Source: Lacihabitans sp. CCS-44
GTDB lineage: Bacteria > Bacteroidota > Bacteroidia > Cytophagales > Spirosomataceae
Direction of reading: 5' to 3'
DNA length: 64,000 nucleotides
Assembly (NCBI RefSeq): GCF_024343735.1
Contig: NZ_RJUE01000052.1
Span: forward strand, 1-64,000
Under the pieces are notes generated by a model. The model saw nothing but the letters and a program-made list of their open reading frames with translations. It did not search any database and had not been told where the DNA came from. The first letter of the stretch is position 1. The number at the start of each line of letters is the position of its first letter. Made by a program: the position numbers and the translations under genes. Positions 35,288-43,849 of the stretch are shown here, piece after piece.

Positions 35288-36199
35288 TTATTTTACGTTA
35301 TCCGGATTCAATAGATCATAAAATTGATCTAATTTTGGCATAAGAATAATTCTTGTTCTTCTGTTAATAGAACGCCCTTCAGGGGTGTCGTTAGATGTCA
35401 AAGCACCGTACTCACCTCTACCTGCCGCAATCAGCTTGTTGGCGTCTACTCCAAACTTTGTTTGAAGAGTTCTTACTACAGCTGTAGCTCTTTTAACACT
35501 CAAATCCCAGTTGTCATCAATACAATCTGTGCTGATTTTTACGTTGTCTGTATATCCTTCTACCATCATTTCTAGGTCTGGTCTGGCTATCAGCATTTTT
35601 GCTACTTTCTCTAAAACAGTGTATGCTTTCGGAGAAATTTTATAGCTTCCAGACGTAAACAACATTTTGTCTGAAAGATTCACCATTACCACAGTCTTGT
35701 CAACCTTCACCTCTATGTCGGTATCATCTAAGCCTTCGTTAAGAGATGATTTCAGATTTACCGCAAGGGCGAGATTCATAGAATCTGCTTTTGATTTGGC
35801 CGCTTGTAAAAGGCCGATGTATTTGTCTTTTTTCTCTAATTGTGCCAATGTACGGTTAATGTTCTCACTGGCAGTTTGGTTTAAAACCGTCAGGCCACCC
35901 ACTTGTTGCATTTGTGTATCTCTAACTTTCTGCAAATCAGTAATTTGAGCACGCAAATCTTTCATTTGCTCTTCTTTAGATGCTTGAGCTGCTTTGGCCG
36001 CGTCCTCAGCTCTTTGCTTGTCTTGTTCGCAGCTTACTAGCTTGTTTTTAAAGTCATTAACCATCTCGCCACGACGCTCAAGATCGGCTTTTGTACCTGC
36101 CAGTTCAGTTTGCAAACCAGCAAATTTCTTCTTAGAAACACAGGAAGAAAAAGCTACTGCCACCGCCACTGAAAAAATTATCTTTTTGGTAATAGTCAT
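35288..36199 (-). CDS. OmpA-family peptidoglycan-binding lipoprotein with coiled coil
   Basis: A 303-residue outer-membrane lipoprotein. The lipobox is FSSC with Cys20. Residues 25-150 form a long Lys/Glu/Gln-rich coiled coil. Residues 165-290 are an OmpA C-terminal domain (VNLSDKMLFTSGSYKIS, VEGYTDNVKIS, LSVKRATAVVRTL, RSINRRTRI), whose Asp and Arg bind diaminopimelate in peptidoglycan. It probably ties the outer membrane to the wall. An exact -7 box (TATTTTTG on the - strand, 36241-36248) lies upstream. It is monocistronic. Confidence 0.93.
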   Translation of the reverse strand: MTITKKIIFSVAVAVAFSSCVSKKKFAGLQTELAGTKADLERRGEMVNDFKNKLVSCEQDKQRAEDAAKAAQASKEEQMKDLRAQITDLQKVRDTQMQQVGGLTVLNQTASENINRTLAQLEKKDKYIGLLQAAKSKADSMNLALAVNLKSSLNEGLDDTDIEVKVDKTVVMVNLSDKMLFTSGSYKISPKAYTVLEKVAKMLIARPDLEMMVEGYTDNVKISTDCIDDNWDLSVKRATAVVRTLQTKFGVDANKLIAAGRGEYGALTSNDTPEGRSINRRTRIILMPKLDQFYDLLNPDNVK

Positions 36200-36282
36200 A
36201 ATAAAAATAGAATTTGATGTTAAGGTTCTAAATGAATTTGCAAAAATACATTTTTTAGAAAAAATTTAAAAGAATAATTAAT

Positions 36283-36684
36283 TTAACTTAAAATAAATCG
36301 ACCATTATTTAAAAATTTTAAATTATCGACTTTCTTGTTGTAAATATAAGTGTGACAATTAAATGATTTATTATTGTCAAGCAGGAAACAATTTTTCAAA
36401 TCCCTAATATATAGAGAGTTACTCATATTATTTGGATTAAAATCTTCGTATTCATCTATGTCATTAAGGAATACTGAACCACTTTTAAAACTAACGATTT
36501 CTCCGAAGACTTTATGATTTTCTGACACAGGATTGTGTATTAAGGCAGGGTAATAATCGACCAAAAATAGTTTTCCGTAGGTAAAAGCCTCTCCAACAAA
36601 CTTTGTGTTTTTTTCCAAAAGCAAGCTCAACGGATTGTTGATGTATTTTCTCATCAATGTTCCGTAAACAAAAAGGTATTCCAT
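36283..36684 (-). CDS. Gamma-glutamylcyclotransferase-like protein (AIG2/GGCT fold)
   Basis: A 133-residue protein of the AIG2/GGCT fold. The substrate loop is FVYGTLMRKYIN (5-16) and the probable catalytic Glu is in NDIDEYEDF. Such enzymes turn gamma-glutamyl amines or amino acids into 5-oxoproline plus the free amine. The protein is slightly short and its C-terminus is Asn/Lys-rich. It follows the YjbR gene by 18 bases in the ispG operon. The presence of a GCS2 ligase operon 1.5 kb away makes a functional link conceivable but unproven. Confidence 0.82.
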   Translation of the reverse strand: MEYLFVYGTLMRKYINNPLSLLLEKNTKFVGEAFTYGKLFLVDYYPALIHNPVSENHKVFGEIVSFKSGSVFLNDIDEYEDFNPNNMSNSLYIRDLKNCFLLDNNKSFNCHTYIYNKKVDNLKFLNNGRFILS

Positions 36685-36702
36685 AGGATTTTTACTTCTT
36701 GG

Positions 36703-37059
36703 TTACAACGAGGACAGCTCCAATTGAAGTTTCTTGGTCAATCCCTTAACTACCAAATCATAGGACTCGGTAATCAGTAGCTTAACGAGATTTCTTTTCG
36801 TGCTGAATTCAATAATAAAATTGTTCCAATGCGTTTTGTTCATGTGAAAAGCACCCATTATGTTGGGATAGTCACCCCTGAGTTCTATATTTCTTTCAGG
36901 TGTGTTTTTTATGGTAATTCGCACATCCTCAACATCCAAAGGTAAAAGCAGAAACATTTTACCCATCACTTTGAATACCACAGTTTCAGGCCCGAAAGGC
37001 ATTTCTTCCGTAACACCTTTGAAGTTTAGGCAAAAATCTCTGATTTCCTCTATATTCAT
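36703..37059 (-). CDS. MmcQ/YjbR-family protein
   Basis: A 118-residue protein of the YjbR/MmcQ (CyaY-like) family. The family pattern is visible in FCLNFKGVTEEMPFGPETVVFKV (core: GVTEEMPFGPETVVFK), KMFLLLPLD and MNKTHWNNFII. Members are often annotated as DNA-binding from the fold, but the function is not established. Its ATG overlaps the upstream small membrane protein gene by 4 bases, and a GGCT gene follows after 18 bases, so all lie in the ispG transcription unit. Confidence 0.88.
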   Translation of the reverse strand: MNIEEIRDFCLNFKGVTEEMPFGPETVVFKVMGKMFLLLPLDVEDVRITIKNTPERNIELRGDYPNIMGAFHMNKTHWNNFIIEFSTKRNLVKLLITESYDLVVKGLTKKLQLELSSL

Positions 37060-37250
37060 TCTCTTGTAAAAGCTCGAATAATCATAACAATAACTGCTAT
37101 CAGAAACAATACTATAGAAATTTTATTGATTCCGTGCATCATTTTCAGATTGGTGCTAGCCGGATATTTTCCGTCCTTATCTTTCTTAAAAACCCTACCA
37201 AAATAACTAAAAACTGGCCCAACTTTGAGCATTTCTTGTAATCTTCCCAT
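37056..37250 (-). CDS. Small single-pass membrane protein (DUF6728-like)
   Basis: A 64-residue protein with a basic, aromatic N-terminal half (FSYFGRVFKKDKDGKYP), the motif TNLKMMHGINKISI, and one membrane helix at about 44-60 (ISIVLFLIAVIVMIIRAF). I tentatively connect it with DUF6728, small Bacteroidota proteins with a similar MMHGIN segment; the domain number is from memory. It starts 1 base after the ispG stop and overlaps the yjbR-like gene by 4 bases, which strongly supports translation. Function unknown. Confidence 0.8.
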   Translation of the reverse strand: MGRLQEMLKVGPVFSYFGRVFKKDKDGKYPASTNLKMMHGINKISIVLFLIAVIVMIIRAFTRE

Positions 37251-37251
37251 T

Positions 37252-39195
37252 TTATTCTTCTATTGTTTCTGGTTCGTTCCAGTTACCGTCTTCTTTTATT
37301 AAGTTAATTAACTCATCTACAGCATTTTGTGAAGCAACAGATCGCTTTACTACCTCCTGCCCACGGTAAAGTGAAATTTTATCTTTACCAATACCAACAT
37401 AGCCATAATCCGCGTCTGCCATTTCGCCAGGGCCATTTACTATACAGCCCATTATACCAATCTTCACTCCCTTTAAGTGGTCTGTTCTTTTTCTGATCAA
37501 GGCAGTGGTTTCTTGAAGATCAAAAAGTGTACGACCGCAGGACGGACACGAGATGTATTCTGTTTTTGAAATTCTTGTTCTGGCGGCTTGCAAAATTCCA
37601 AACGCAAGGCTGTTGATTTCCTTTGGATGCTCTGTTACTGACAGCATTATTCCATCACCAAATCCATCTAAAAATGCTCCGCCTATATCTGTTGCTGCAT
37701 GTAATTGAATCTCCTCAAGACTCAATGCATCATATTTTTTTCTAAAAATAACAGGATTTTTAATTCCTTTGTTATCAAAGTCTAATAAAACTTTTCTAAA
37801 GTCCACATAGGCATTTGACCTTTTTGAACTTAAAATTATTGATACTTTTTCGTTGGATTTTATCTTTTCGAAAATACTTTCATCAAGCTCTTCTGTTGAA
37901 ATATTCAAAAAGTTTAAACTTTCCGAGAAATCAACATTTGTCAGAAATTCTGTTTTGCTTATCAAGGGAAAAGTATGCGTCTTATCTTCTGAGGTTTTCC
38001 AAATATCAAAATCTAAAATTTCTTTCAGACCGTTTGGAAGCATAAACGTGATTGGCTTTTTGCCGGAATAGACAAAATCTACACCCAAGTCATTCATTTT
38101 CCATTTATCGGGTAGCGGTAAATAGAAATGACCAATACTTTTCAAATCTTCAATTTCTATTTTTTCTCTATTCGAGAAGTCAGCAATGACACGAGGGACA
38201 TTTTGAGAGCCAATATTTGTTACCTCAATCGATTTTCTTTTTTTGTAAGAAAAAGGTTCAAAATTGGTCGTTTCGATAGATTTTAATTCAAAATTACTCG
38301 GATTAGGCAAATATCTGTCAATAAGTTTACGAGCAACTGGCGACTCAAATTCAGGATCTTCTGTAAGACTTACCCTCACGGTATCTCCCAATCCATCTTC
38401 CAAAAGTGTCCCAATTCCCATAGAAGATTTAATTCGACCATCCTCTCCTTCTCCTGCTTCTGTTACGCCAAGATGTAACGGATAGGGCTTCATTTGTTCG
38501 TCCTCTAACCTTTTGGCCAAAAGTCTATAGGCATGAACCATCACTTGCGGGTTCGACGATTTCATAGAAATCACCACATTGAAGTAGTTTTCGTCTTCAC
38601 AAATCTTGAGGAACTCCAAAGCAGATTCCACCATTCCAGCAGGTGTGTCACCGTATCGGCTTAAAATTCTATCTGATAGCGAGCCATGATTGGTGCCAAT
38701 TCGCATGGCTGTACCATATTCTTTACAGATTTTTACCAAAGGCAAAAATCGCTCTCTAATTCTTTCTAATTCAAGAGCGTACGAAGCGTCAGAATAATCA
38801 ATGACCTCGAATCGCTTTTTATCGGCATAATTGCCAGGATTTACCCTCACTTTTTCAACAATTCTAGCGGCCAGTTCAGCAGCGTTGGGTGTAAAGTGAA
38901 TATCAGCCACTAGAGGAGTGGTGTACCCGGCCAATCTCAATCCTTTTTTTATGTTCTCCAGATTTTGAGCTTCTTTGACACTTGGGGCAGTGATTCTTAC
39001 TATTTCACAGCCGCTCTCTATCATTCTAATACATTGGTCAATAGAGCCTTGCGTATCCATGGTATCCACAGTGGTCATAGACTGAACTCTTATTGGAAAG
39101 TCCGAACCGAGGCCCAAATCGCCAATTTTGATTTGGTTGGTTATTCTTCGAGAATACGAGGTCAATGAAGGACAATAAAGAGGAATATAGGCCAT
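37252..39195 (-). CDS. ispG: 4-hydroxy-3-methylbut-2-enyl diphosphate synthase, long form
   Basis: The penultimate MEP-pathway enzyme, reducing MEcPP to HMBPP with a [4Fe-4S] cluster. The 647-residue product is the long form of Bacteroidota, Chlamydia and plants: a TIM-barrel (to about 300), an inserted middle domain (about 300-530) and the cluster domain with Cys-x2-Cys in ISCPSCGRT and a third Cys in GIMGCIVNGPGEMADADYG. I chose ATG 39195 (MAYIPLYCPSL); a -7 box TACTTTTG on the - strand (39214-39221) lies within the longer frame, ruling it out. It heads a four-gene operon. ispF lies 23 kb away. Confidence 0.96.
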   Translation of the reverse strand: MAYIPLYCPSLTSYSRRITNQIKIGDLGLGSDFPIRVQSMTTVDTMDTQGSIDQCIRMIESGCEIVRITAPSVKEAQNLENIKKGLRLAGYTTPLVADIHFTPNAAELAARIVEKVRVNPGNYADKKRFEVIDYSDASYALELERIRERFLPLVKICKEYGTAMRIGTNHGSLSDRILSRYGDTPAGMVESALEFLKICEDENYFNVVISMKSSNPQVMVHAYRLLAKRLEDEQMKPYPLHLGVTEAGEGEDGRIKSSMGIGTLLEDGLGDTVRVSLTEDPEFESPVARKLIDRYLPNPSNFELKSIETTNFEPFSYKKRKSIEVTNIGSQNVPRVIADFSNREKIEIEDLKSIGHFYLPLPDKWKMNDLGVDFVYSGKKPITFMLPNGLKEILDFDIWKTSEDKTHTFPLISKTEFLTNVDFSESLNFLNISTEELDESIFEKIKSNEKVSIILSSKRSNAYVDFRKVLLDFDNKGIKNPVIFRKKYDALSLEEIQLHAATDIGGAFLDGFGDGIMLSVTEHPKEINSLAFGILQAARTRISKTEYISCPSCGRTLFDLQETTALIRKRTDHLKGVKIGIMGCIVNGPGEMADADYGYVGIGKDKISLYRGQEVVKRSVASQNAVDELINLIKEDGNWNEPETIEE

Positions 39196-39311
39196 GAAAA
39201 TGCTTTTTTTATGCAAAAGTAATTCGAAAAATTCTTTTGTGAGCGTGAAAAACAAAATTGCTTACAGTAGATAACACTAAACACTAATTTTCTGTTTAAT
39301 TTTGTAATGAA

Positions 39312-39935
39312 ATGCAAGAAATTAAAATAGATTTATCGGAAAAGCTACCCATAATGGAGGCTTTTTATACCTTACAAGGGGAAGGTTTTCACAGTGGTAA
39401 GGCCGCTTACTTTATCAGGCTTGGTGGTTGTGATGTTGGCTGTGTGTGGTGTGATGTGAAAGACTCTTGGGATGCAAATGCTCACCCGAAAGTAGCTGTA
39501 AATGAGCTGTTGCAGAACGCCAAGGCCAATAGCGGAAAATTGGTAGTGATAACTGGCGGAGAACCTTTGATGTATAATCTAGATAATTTAACGGCTGTTT
39601 TACAAAGTGAAAATTTCAAAACAAATATTGAAACTTCTGGAGCTCACCCTTTGTCGGGAAGTTGGGATTGGATATGTTTTTCGCCTAAAAAATTCAAAGA
39701 ACCCTTGCCAGAATTTTATAAGACCGCTCATGAACTGAAAATCATTGTTTTCAATAAATCTGACTTTGATTTTGCAGAAAAACACGCTGAGAGAGTTAAC
39801 GAAGATTGTATTTTGTACTTACAACCCGAGTGGGACAAACGTGAGCAAATGATGCCTTTGATAGTAGACTATATCAAAGAAAACCCAAAATGGCGAATGA
39901 GTATTCAGACACACAAATATTTAGATATTCCGTAA
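39312..39935 (+). CDS. queE: 7-carboxy-7-deazaguanine synthase
   Basis: A radical-SAM enzyme that contracts the pterin ring to 7-carboxy-7-deazaguanine in queuosine synthesis. The 207-residue product has C40-x3-C44-x2-C47 in GGCDVGCVWCDVKDSWD, the substrate-binding start MEAFYTLQGEGFHSGK, and ITGGEPLM. The Trp-Cys-Asp arrangement is typical of QueE. The neighbouring genes are not queuosine genes. A TAATTTTG box (39297-39304) lies only 8 bases upstream of the start, so it is doubtful as promoter. Confidence 0.95.
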   Translation: MQEIKIDLSEKLPIMEAFYTLQGEGFHSGKAAYFIRLGGCDVGCVWCDVKDSWDANAHPKVAVNELLQNAKANSGKLVVITGGEPLMYNLDNLTAVLQSENFKTNIETSGAHPLSGSWDWICFSPKKFKEPLPEFYKTAHELKIIVFNKSDFDFAEKHAERVNEDCILYLQPEWDKREQMMPLIVDYIKENPKWRMSIQTHKYLDIP

Positions 39936-39954
39936 AATACTTATTTTCAATACC

Positions 39955-40446
39955 ATGGAAATTAGAAAAGCACAAACAAAAGACATTCCGAGCATTCAGA
40001 AGATTGCTTTTGACACCTGGCCGAGTGCTTATGGCGATATTTTGGAGCAGTCTCAGATTGATTACATGCTGGATTTGATGTACAATTTGGAGGTTTTGGA
40101 GAAGCAAATGAACGAATCTCAGACTTTTTTAATCATCAAAGATGAGGAGCTTGATTTGGCTTTTATATCCTTTGAAACCAACTATGACAATCAGCCTCAA
40201 ACAAAGATTCATAAAATATACATTAGTCCTGCCGCACAAGGAAAAGGCCTAGGGAAAATATTAATAGAAGAAACTGAAAGACAAGCGATTAATAAAAGAA
40301 ACGAGTGTATTTTATTAAACGTAAATAGACAAAACAAAGCGAGATTTTTCTACGAAAAACTCGGGTTCAAAATTGCCTACTCAGAAGATATAGAAATAGG
40401 AAATGGATATCTGATGAATGATTTTGTGATGGTTAAGGAGATTTAA
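39955..40446 (+). CDS. GNAT-family N-acetyltransferase
   Basis: A 163-residue acetyltransferase of the GNAT fold. Motif A for acetyl-CoA pyrophosphate binding is visible in KIYISPAAQGKGLGKILIEE (18-residue core: IYISPAAQGKGLGKILI), and motif B in ARFFYEKLGFKI. The substrate is unknown. It lies 19 bases after queE on the same strand and may be cotranscribed with it. Confidence 0.9.
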   Translation: MEIRKAQTKDIPSIQKIAFDTWPSAYGDILEQSQIDYMLDLMYNLEVLEKQMNESQTFLIIKDEELDLAFISFETNYDNQPQTKIHKIYISPAAQGKGLGKILIEETERQAINKRNECILLNVNRQNKARFFYEKLGFKIAYSEDIEIGNGYLMNDFVMVKEI

Positions 40447-40499
40447 AGTTTAGGATTTAAATAAACAATATTATTGCCACAACGTAAATTAAAAAGAGA

Positions 40500-41207
40500 T
40501 TGAAAATAGTAACTTGGAATTGTAATGGTGCATTCAGGAAGAAATTTGATTGTCTTTTGCACTATCAAGCAGATATTTATATTATTCAGGAATGTGAAAA
40601 CCCCCTAGAGGCTAAACATAGTAAATATCTTGCTTGGGCCAATAATTATCTTTGGATTGGTGATACAAAAAATAAAGGGCTTGGTGTTTTTGCAAATCCG
40701 GAAACCAAACTTGAAGAATTAAATTGGACAAATAATTTTAATAATCATTCCGTAAAATACTTTTTACCTTGTAAAATAAACAATGACTTTGACCTACTAG
40801 CCGTTTGGACTCATAGAAACAATTCACCAAATTTTGGTTACATAGGTCAACTTTGGAAATATTTACAAGTAAATAAAAACAAACTAAATGGAGCTTTAAT
40901 CGCAGGAGATTTTAACAGCAATGCTATTTGGGACGAATGGGATAGATGGTGGAATCATTCAGATGTGGTAAACGAGTTAAAAGAATTTGGAATTGAAAGC
41001 ATCTACCATAAGTTGACTGGTGAACAACATGGTAAAGAATCTAATCCAACTTTGTATTTTCAAAAGAACCTATCAAGACCTTATCATATTGACTATATTT
41101 TTGGTGGATCAAAATTCACTGGTGGGATAAAGAAATTTGAAATTGGACAAGCCGACGACTGGCTTAAGCTAAGTGATCATATGCCATTATTTTATGAAAC
41201 TGATTAG
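40500..41207 (+). CDS. Endonuclease/exonuclease/phosphatase-family protein (TTG start)
   Basis: A 235-residue protein of the EEP superfamily (DNase I/ExoIII fold). Motifs in order: KIVTWNCNGAFRKK (first), YIIQECENP (metal Glu), LIAGDFNSN (Asp-Asn), and LSDHMPLFY (catalytic Asp-His). The only start in front of the conserved IVTWN strand is TTG at 40500; an in-frame stop lies 15 bases before it, so this rare start is well supported. Substrate may be DNA, RNA or a phosphoester. It is more AT-rich than its neighbours, which may hint at a separate history. Confidence 0.87.
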   Translation: MKIVTWNCNGAFRKKFDCLLHYQADIYIIQECENPLEAKHSKYLAWANNYLWIGDTKNKGLGVFANPETKLEELNWTNNFNNHSVKYFLPCKINNDFDLLAVWTHRNNSPNFGYIGQLWKYLQVNKNKLNGALIAGDFNSNAIWDEWDRWWNHSDVVNELKEFGIESIYHKLTGEQHGKESNPTLYFQKNLSRPYHIDYIFGGSKFTGGIKKFEIGQADDWLKLSDHMPLFYETD

Positions 41208-41338
41208 ACAAAAAACAACAGCCTGCAAACTCAGTGAAGCAAAATACCTTTTAATTACTTTTTTCAAACATTTTTGAAAAATCCAACATTTAGAATTCTA
41301 TTAAAATTCTGTAATATTGGCAAACCAAAACCTCTTCC

Positions 41339-42271
41339 CTACAACCCCAAAAACCTAGCAATCTTATCTTTCAGGACCGTATTAATCCTATTGTAAGATT
41401 CGAAAGTCCAGCCTGCGATGTGCGGTGTGATGATAACATTTGGGTGATTTTTTAGATAGTCAAAACTCACTTGTTGAGATTCTGAAAGTTTATTAATTTT
41501 CTCATTTTCTAGAACATCCAAGCAAGCTCCTTTTACTTTTCCAGTTTTTAGGGCATCTACCAAATCGTCTTGAACGACCAATTCTCCTCTAGCCACGTTG
41601 CAAAAGTAAATGTTCTTTGAAAACTTCTCAAAAAAAGCTTTATCCACCATTTTGTTGGTTTCGGTTGTGAGAGGAATATGCAAACTTAGGATGTCGGCTT
41701 CTCTAAATATTTCCTCCAGTGTAGATTCGGTAACATATTGATTTCCAAATCCATATCTATATTTATCGTAAGCCAATATTTTACAACCAAACGCTACCAA
41801 ACGAGAGGCTGTTGCTTCACCGTTATTACCAAAACCTATTATACCAACGGTCTTTCCAAATAATTCCTCTCCTCTATTTTCTTCTCTTTTCCATAGGCCT
41901 TGCTTAATCTCTAGGTGAGATTTTTCTATTTTGTTGAAAAGGCTCAACAGCATACCAATCAAATGCTCAGCAACTGCAATTCGATTCCCTTCATTGGCAG
42001 CGAAAATTTCAATATTGCGTTTTTTGCAAGCATCAATATCAATCAAATCCAAACCTGCTCCTGCCCTACCAATGAACTTTAGTTTTGGTGCGTTTTGCAG
42101 GAAATCCTCGTCAATAAAAAACTTGCTTCTAATAATAAGACCTTCATAATCAGCTACTTTTTCTAAAACTTCTGACAAAGCAATATTCGGAAAATAATCC
42201 ACTTCCAGGCCCAATTCCTCGGGCATGTGGACTATAGACTCGTGCATTTCGTCAACTATCAATACTTTCAT
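41339..42271 (-). CDS. D-isomer 2-hydroxyacid dehydrogenase (phosphoglycerate-dehydrogenase-like)
   Basis: A 310-residue NAD-dependent dehydrogenase. The Rossmann loop is GIIGFGNNGEA, and the three catalytic residues appear in order: Arg in CNVARGELV, Glu in LDVLENE, and His in TPHIAGWT. RAGAGLDLID supports a SerA-like subgroup, but the protein lacks the C-terminal ACT domain of long SerA forms. The exact substrate (3-phosphoglycerate or another 2-hydroxyacid) is not determined. It is monocistronic, upstream of a repeat-rich spacer. Confidence 0.9.
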   Translation of the reverse strand: MKVLIVDEMHESIVHMPEELGLEVDYFPNIALSEVLEKVADYEGLIIRSKFFIDEDFLQNAPKLKFIGRAGAGLDLIDIDACKKRNIEIFAANEGNRIAVAEHLIGMLLSLFNKIEKSHLEIKQGLWKREENRGEELFGKTVGIIGFGNNGEATASRLVAFGCKILAYDKYRYGFGNQYVTESTLEEIFREADILSLHIPLTTETNKMVDKAFFEKFSKNIYFCNVARGELVVQDDLVDALKTGKVKGACLDVLENEKINKLSESQQVSFDYLKNHPNVIITPHIAGWTFESYNRINTVLKDKIARFLGL

Positions 42272-42332
42272 GAGTATGGCCCTAATACTATTTCTTAAAC
42301 GATTTAAAAACTTTTTTTTGATAGAAAACTTA

Positions 42333-42447
42333 GACTTCGGCTCCGCTCAGTCATCGTTCGGCGTTTTCTGTAACCTCTGACTTCGGCTCCGCTCCGTCAT
42401 CGATAAACATTTCAGTGGTCTCTGACTTCGGCTCAGCTCAGTCATCG
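42333..42447. repeat. Three REP-like 24-base direct repeats
   Basis: Copies at 42333-42356, 42379-42402 and 42424-42447 share GACTTCGGCTCCGCTCAGTC followed by ATCG, with one or two changes each. Their ends GACT/AGTC are complementary (TGACT/AGTCA in copies 2 and 3), so each could form a short hairpin. The spacing is about 46 and 45 bases. The GC content is far above the surroundings. Confidence 0.85.
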
Positions 42448-42469
42448 GAAAACATCGTCAAACAAACAA

Positions 42470-42520
42470 CCAATAAACCAATAACCAGTCTACCAATAAC
42501 CAGTCTACCAATAAACCAAT
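42470..42520. repeat. Short tandem repeats based on CCAATAA
   Basis: Two perfect copies of CCAATAACCAGTCTA (42478-42492, 42493-42507), flanked by CCAATAAA on the left and CCAATAAACCAATCAA on the right. The array abuts the stop codon of the RsmB-type gene at 42520. Confidence 0.88.
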
Positions 42521-43737
42521 CAACTACGCCCAATCAAAGCCATATAAAAACCATCAAAACCATCTTTGGCCGGAGAAACCTTATTCTCTTTTATTAGAAA
42601 ATAGTCCGGATTGTTGGCCAAAAACTTCTCCACCTGTTTTTCGTTTTCAGACGGGAGAATAGAACAAGTTGCGTACACCATTTTTCCTCCAGATTTCAAA
42701 ATCTTAGAATAATCTTGTAGAATAGTGGCTTGCACTTGCTTGATTTCCTCTAAAAACTCTAGTTTTAGTTTCCATTTTGCATCTGGATTTCGCTTTAAAA
42801 CCCCCAAACCCGAGCATGGAACATCGAGCAAAAGTCTGTCTGCGGTATCTCTTAAACGTTTGATAGTTTTTGACTCTATTAACTTAGGCTCTATGTTACT
42901 CAAGCCGTTTCTCTTGGCTCTACTTTTGAGTTCTACCAATTTGTGTTCTTCCACATCAAGAGCAATGATTCTGCCTTTGTTTTTCATGATATTGGCCATG
43001 TGTAGCGTTTTGCCACCTGCTCCAGCACACGCATCTATTACTCTTTGTTCGGGCTGAATATCCAATAACTCCGAAATCATCTGACTACCAGCGTCTTGAA
43101 CTTCAAAAAAACCTTTTCTGAACTCCTCCAAAGAGAATACATTCATGCGTTTTTTTAACAAAAGAGCCGAATCAACACCTTCAACCTCAGAGACTTCCAC
43201 TTCCTTCTCATTCAAAAGTTTTATCAAATCCTCTTTCGATATTTTGGTGGTATTTACCCTTAAAAAGACTTCGGCCTGATTGCTCAGTGCTTCTAATTCT
43301 GCTGGCCAAGCCTCTCCTATTTCTTCCGAAATTTTTTCATCCATCCAGTCTGCTACCGAATATTTTATTCTTCGGTCTTTTTCTGCTTCGGCCCTTCTTT
43401 CGTTTATTTTTTCTATGTCAATTTTACCAAAAAGCGTACTACTTGACAAATCATAACCTTTGAAAATCAACCATATACCTATTAATTCCCTATAAGTTCC
43501 TGTCAGTTTATTGTTGACATCATCCTTGCCATAACAATAATTTATCAGTCGCCAGTTTCTGACTATATCGTAGGTATTTTCGGCAATAAATCCCCTATCT
43601 CTTGATCCCCATTTCGGATTTGACTTTAATATTCCAGAAATTGCCTTATCGGCTTTCCGGTTCTCTACAAAAATCTCAACCAAAGCCTTTTCGATGGCTT
43701 CTATTAAAGGTGGAAATAATTTTATAACTTTACTCAT
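42520..43737 (-). CDS. RsmB/NOP2-type RNA m5C methyltransferase
   Basis: A 405-residue SAM-dependent methylase for cytosine C5 in rRNA. Motifs: SAM loop DACAGAGGKTLHMANIM, motif IV LLDVPCSGLGVLKRNPD with the release Cys, and motif VI VYATCSILPSENE with the nucleophile Cys. The N-terminal ~150 residues form a NusB-like RNA-binding part, as in RsmB. The name rsmB fits by domain layout, but the exact cytosine is not certain. A -7 box TAAATTTG on the - strand (43753-43760) lies upstream. Confidence 0.92.
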   Translation of the reverse strand: MSKVIKLFPPLIEAIEKALVEIFVENRKADKAISGILKSNPKWGSRDRGFIAENTYDIVRNWRLINYCYGKDDVNNKLTGTYRELIGIWLIFKGYDLSSSTLFGKIDIEKINERRAEAEKDRRIKYSVADWMDEKISEEIGEAWPAELEALSNQAEVFLRVNTTKISKEDLIKLLNEKEVEVSEVEGVDSALLLKKRMNVFSLEEFRKGFFEVQDAGSQMISELLDIQPEQRVIDACAGAGGKTLHMANIMKNKGRIIALDVEEHKLVELKSRAKRNGLSNIEPKLIESKTIKRLRDTADRLLLDVPCSGLGVLKRNPDAKWKLKLEFLEEIKQVQATILQDYSKILKSGGKMVYATCSILPSENEKQVEKFLANNPDYFLIKENKVSPAKDGFDGFYMALIGRS

Positions 43738-43801
43738 TATCTAAATTTTGTGCAAATTTACCAATAATAAGCTGTTTTATTCCTCTCAAATCTCAAAATG
43801 A

Positions 43802-43833
43802 TTTTGTTTGGTATAGAATCAAAACTAAATTTG
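43802..43833 (+). promoter_or_regulatory. Promoter of the Rrf2 gene
   Basis: TTTTG (43802-43806), a 19-base spacer and exact -7 box TAAATTTG (43826-43833). The predicted start leaves about a 10-base leader before ATG 43850. Confidence 0.65.
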
Positions 43834-43849
43834 CTAAAACATCAACCCT

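Noticed and set aside
42333-42447. Possible CRISPR array
   Set aside because: Only three imperfect 24-base repeats, spacers of about 22 bases, and no cas genes anywhere in the window; REP-like repeats explain it better.
42415-42597. 60-codon frame in the repeat spacer
   Set aside because: Made of REP and tandem repeats and runs antisense into the RsmB-type gene; low-complexity product.
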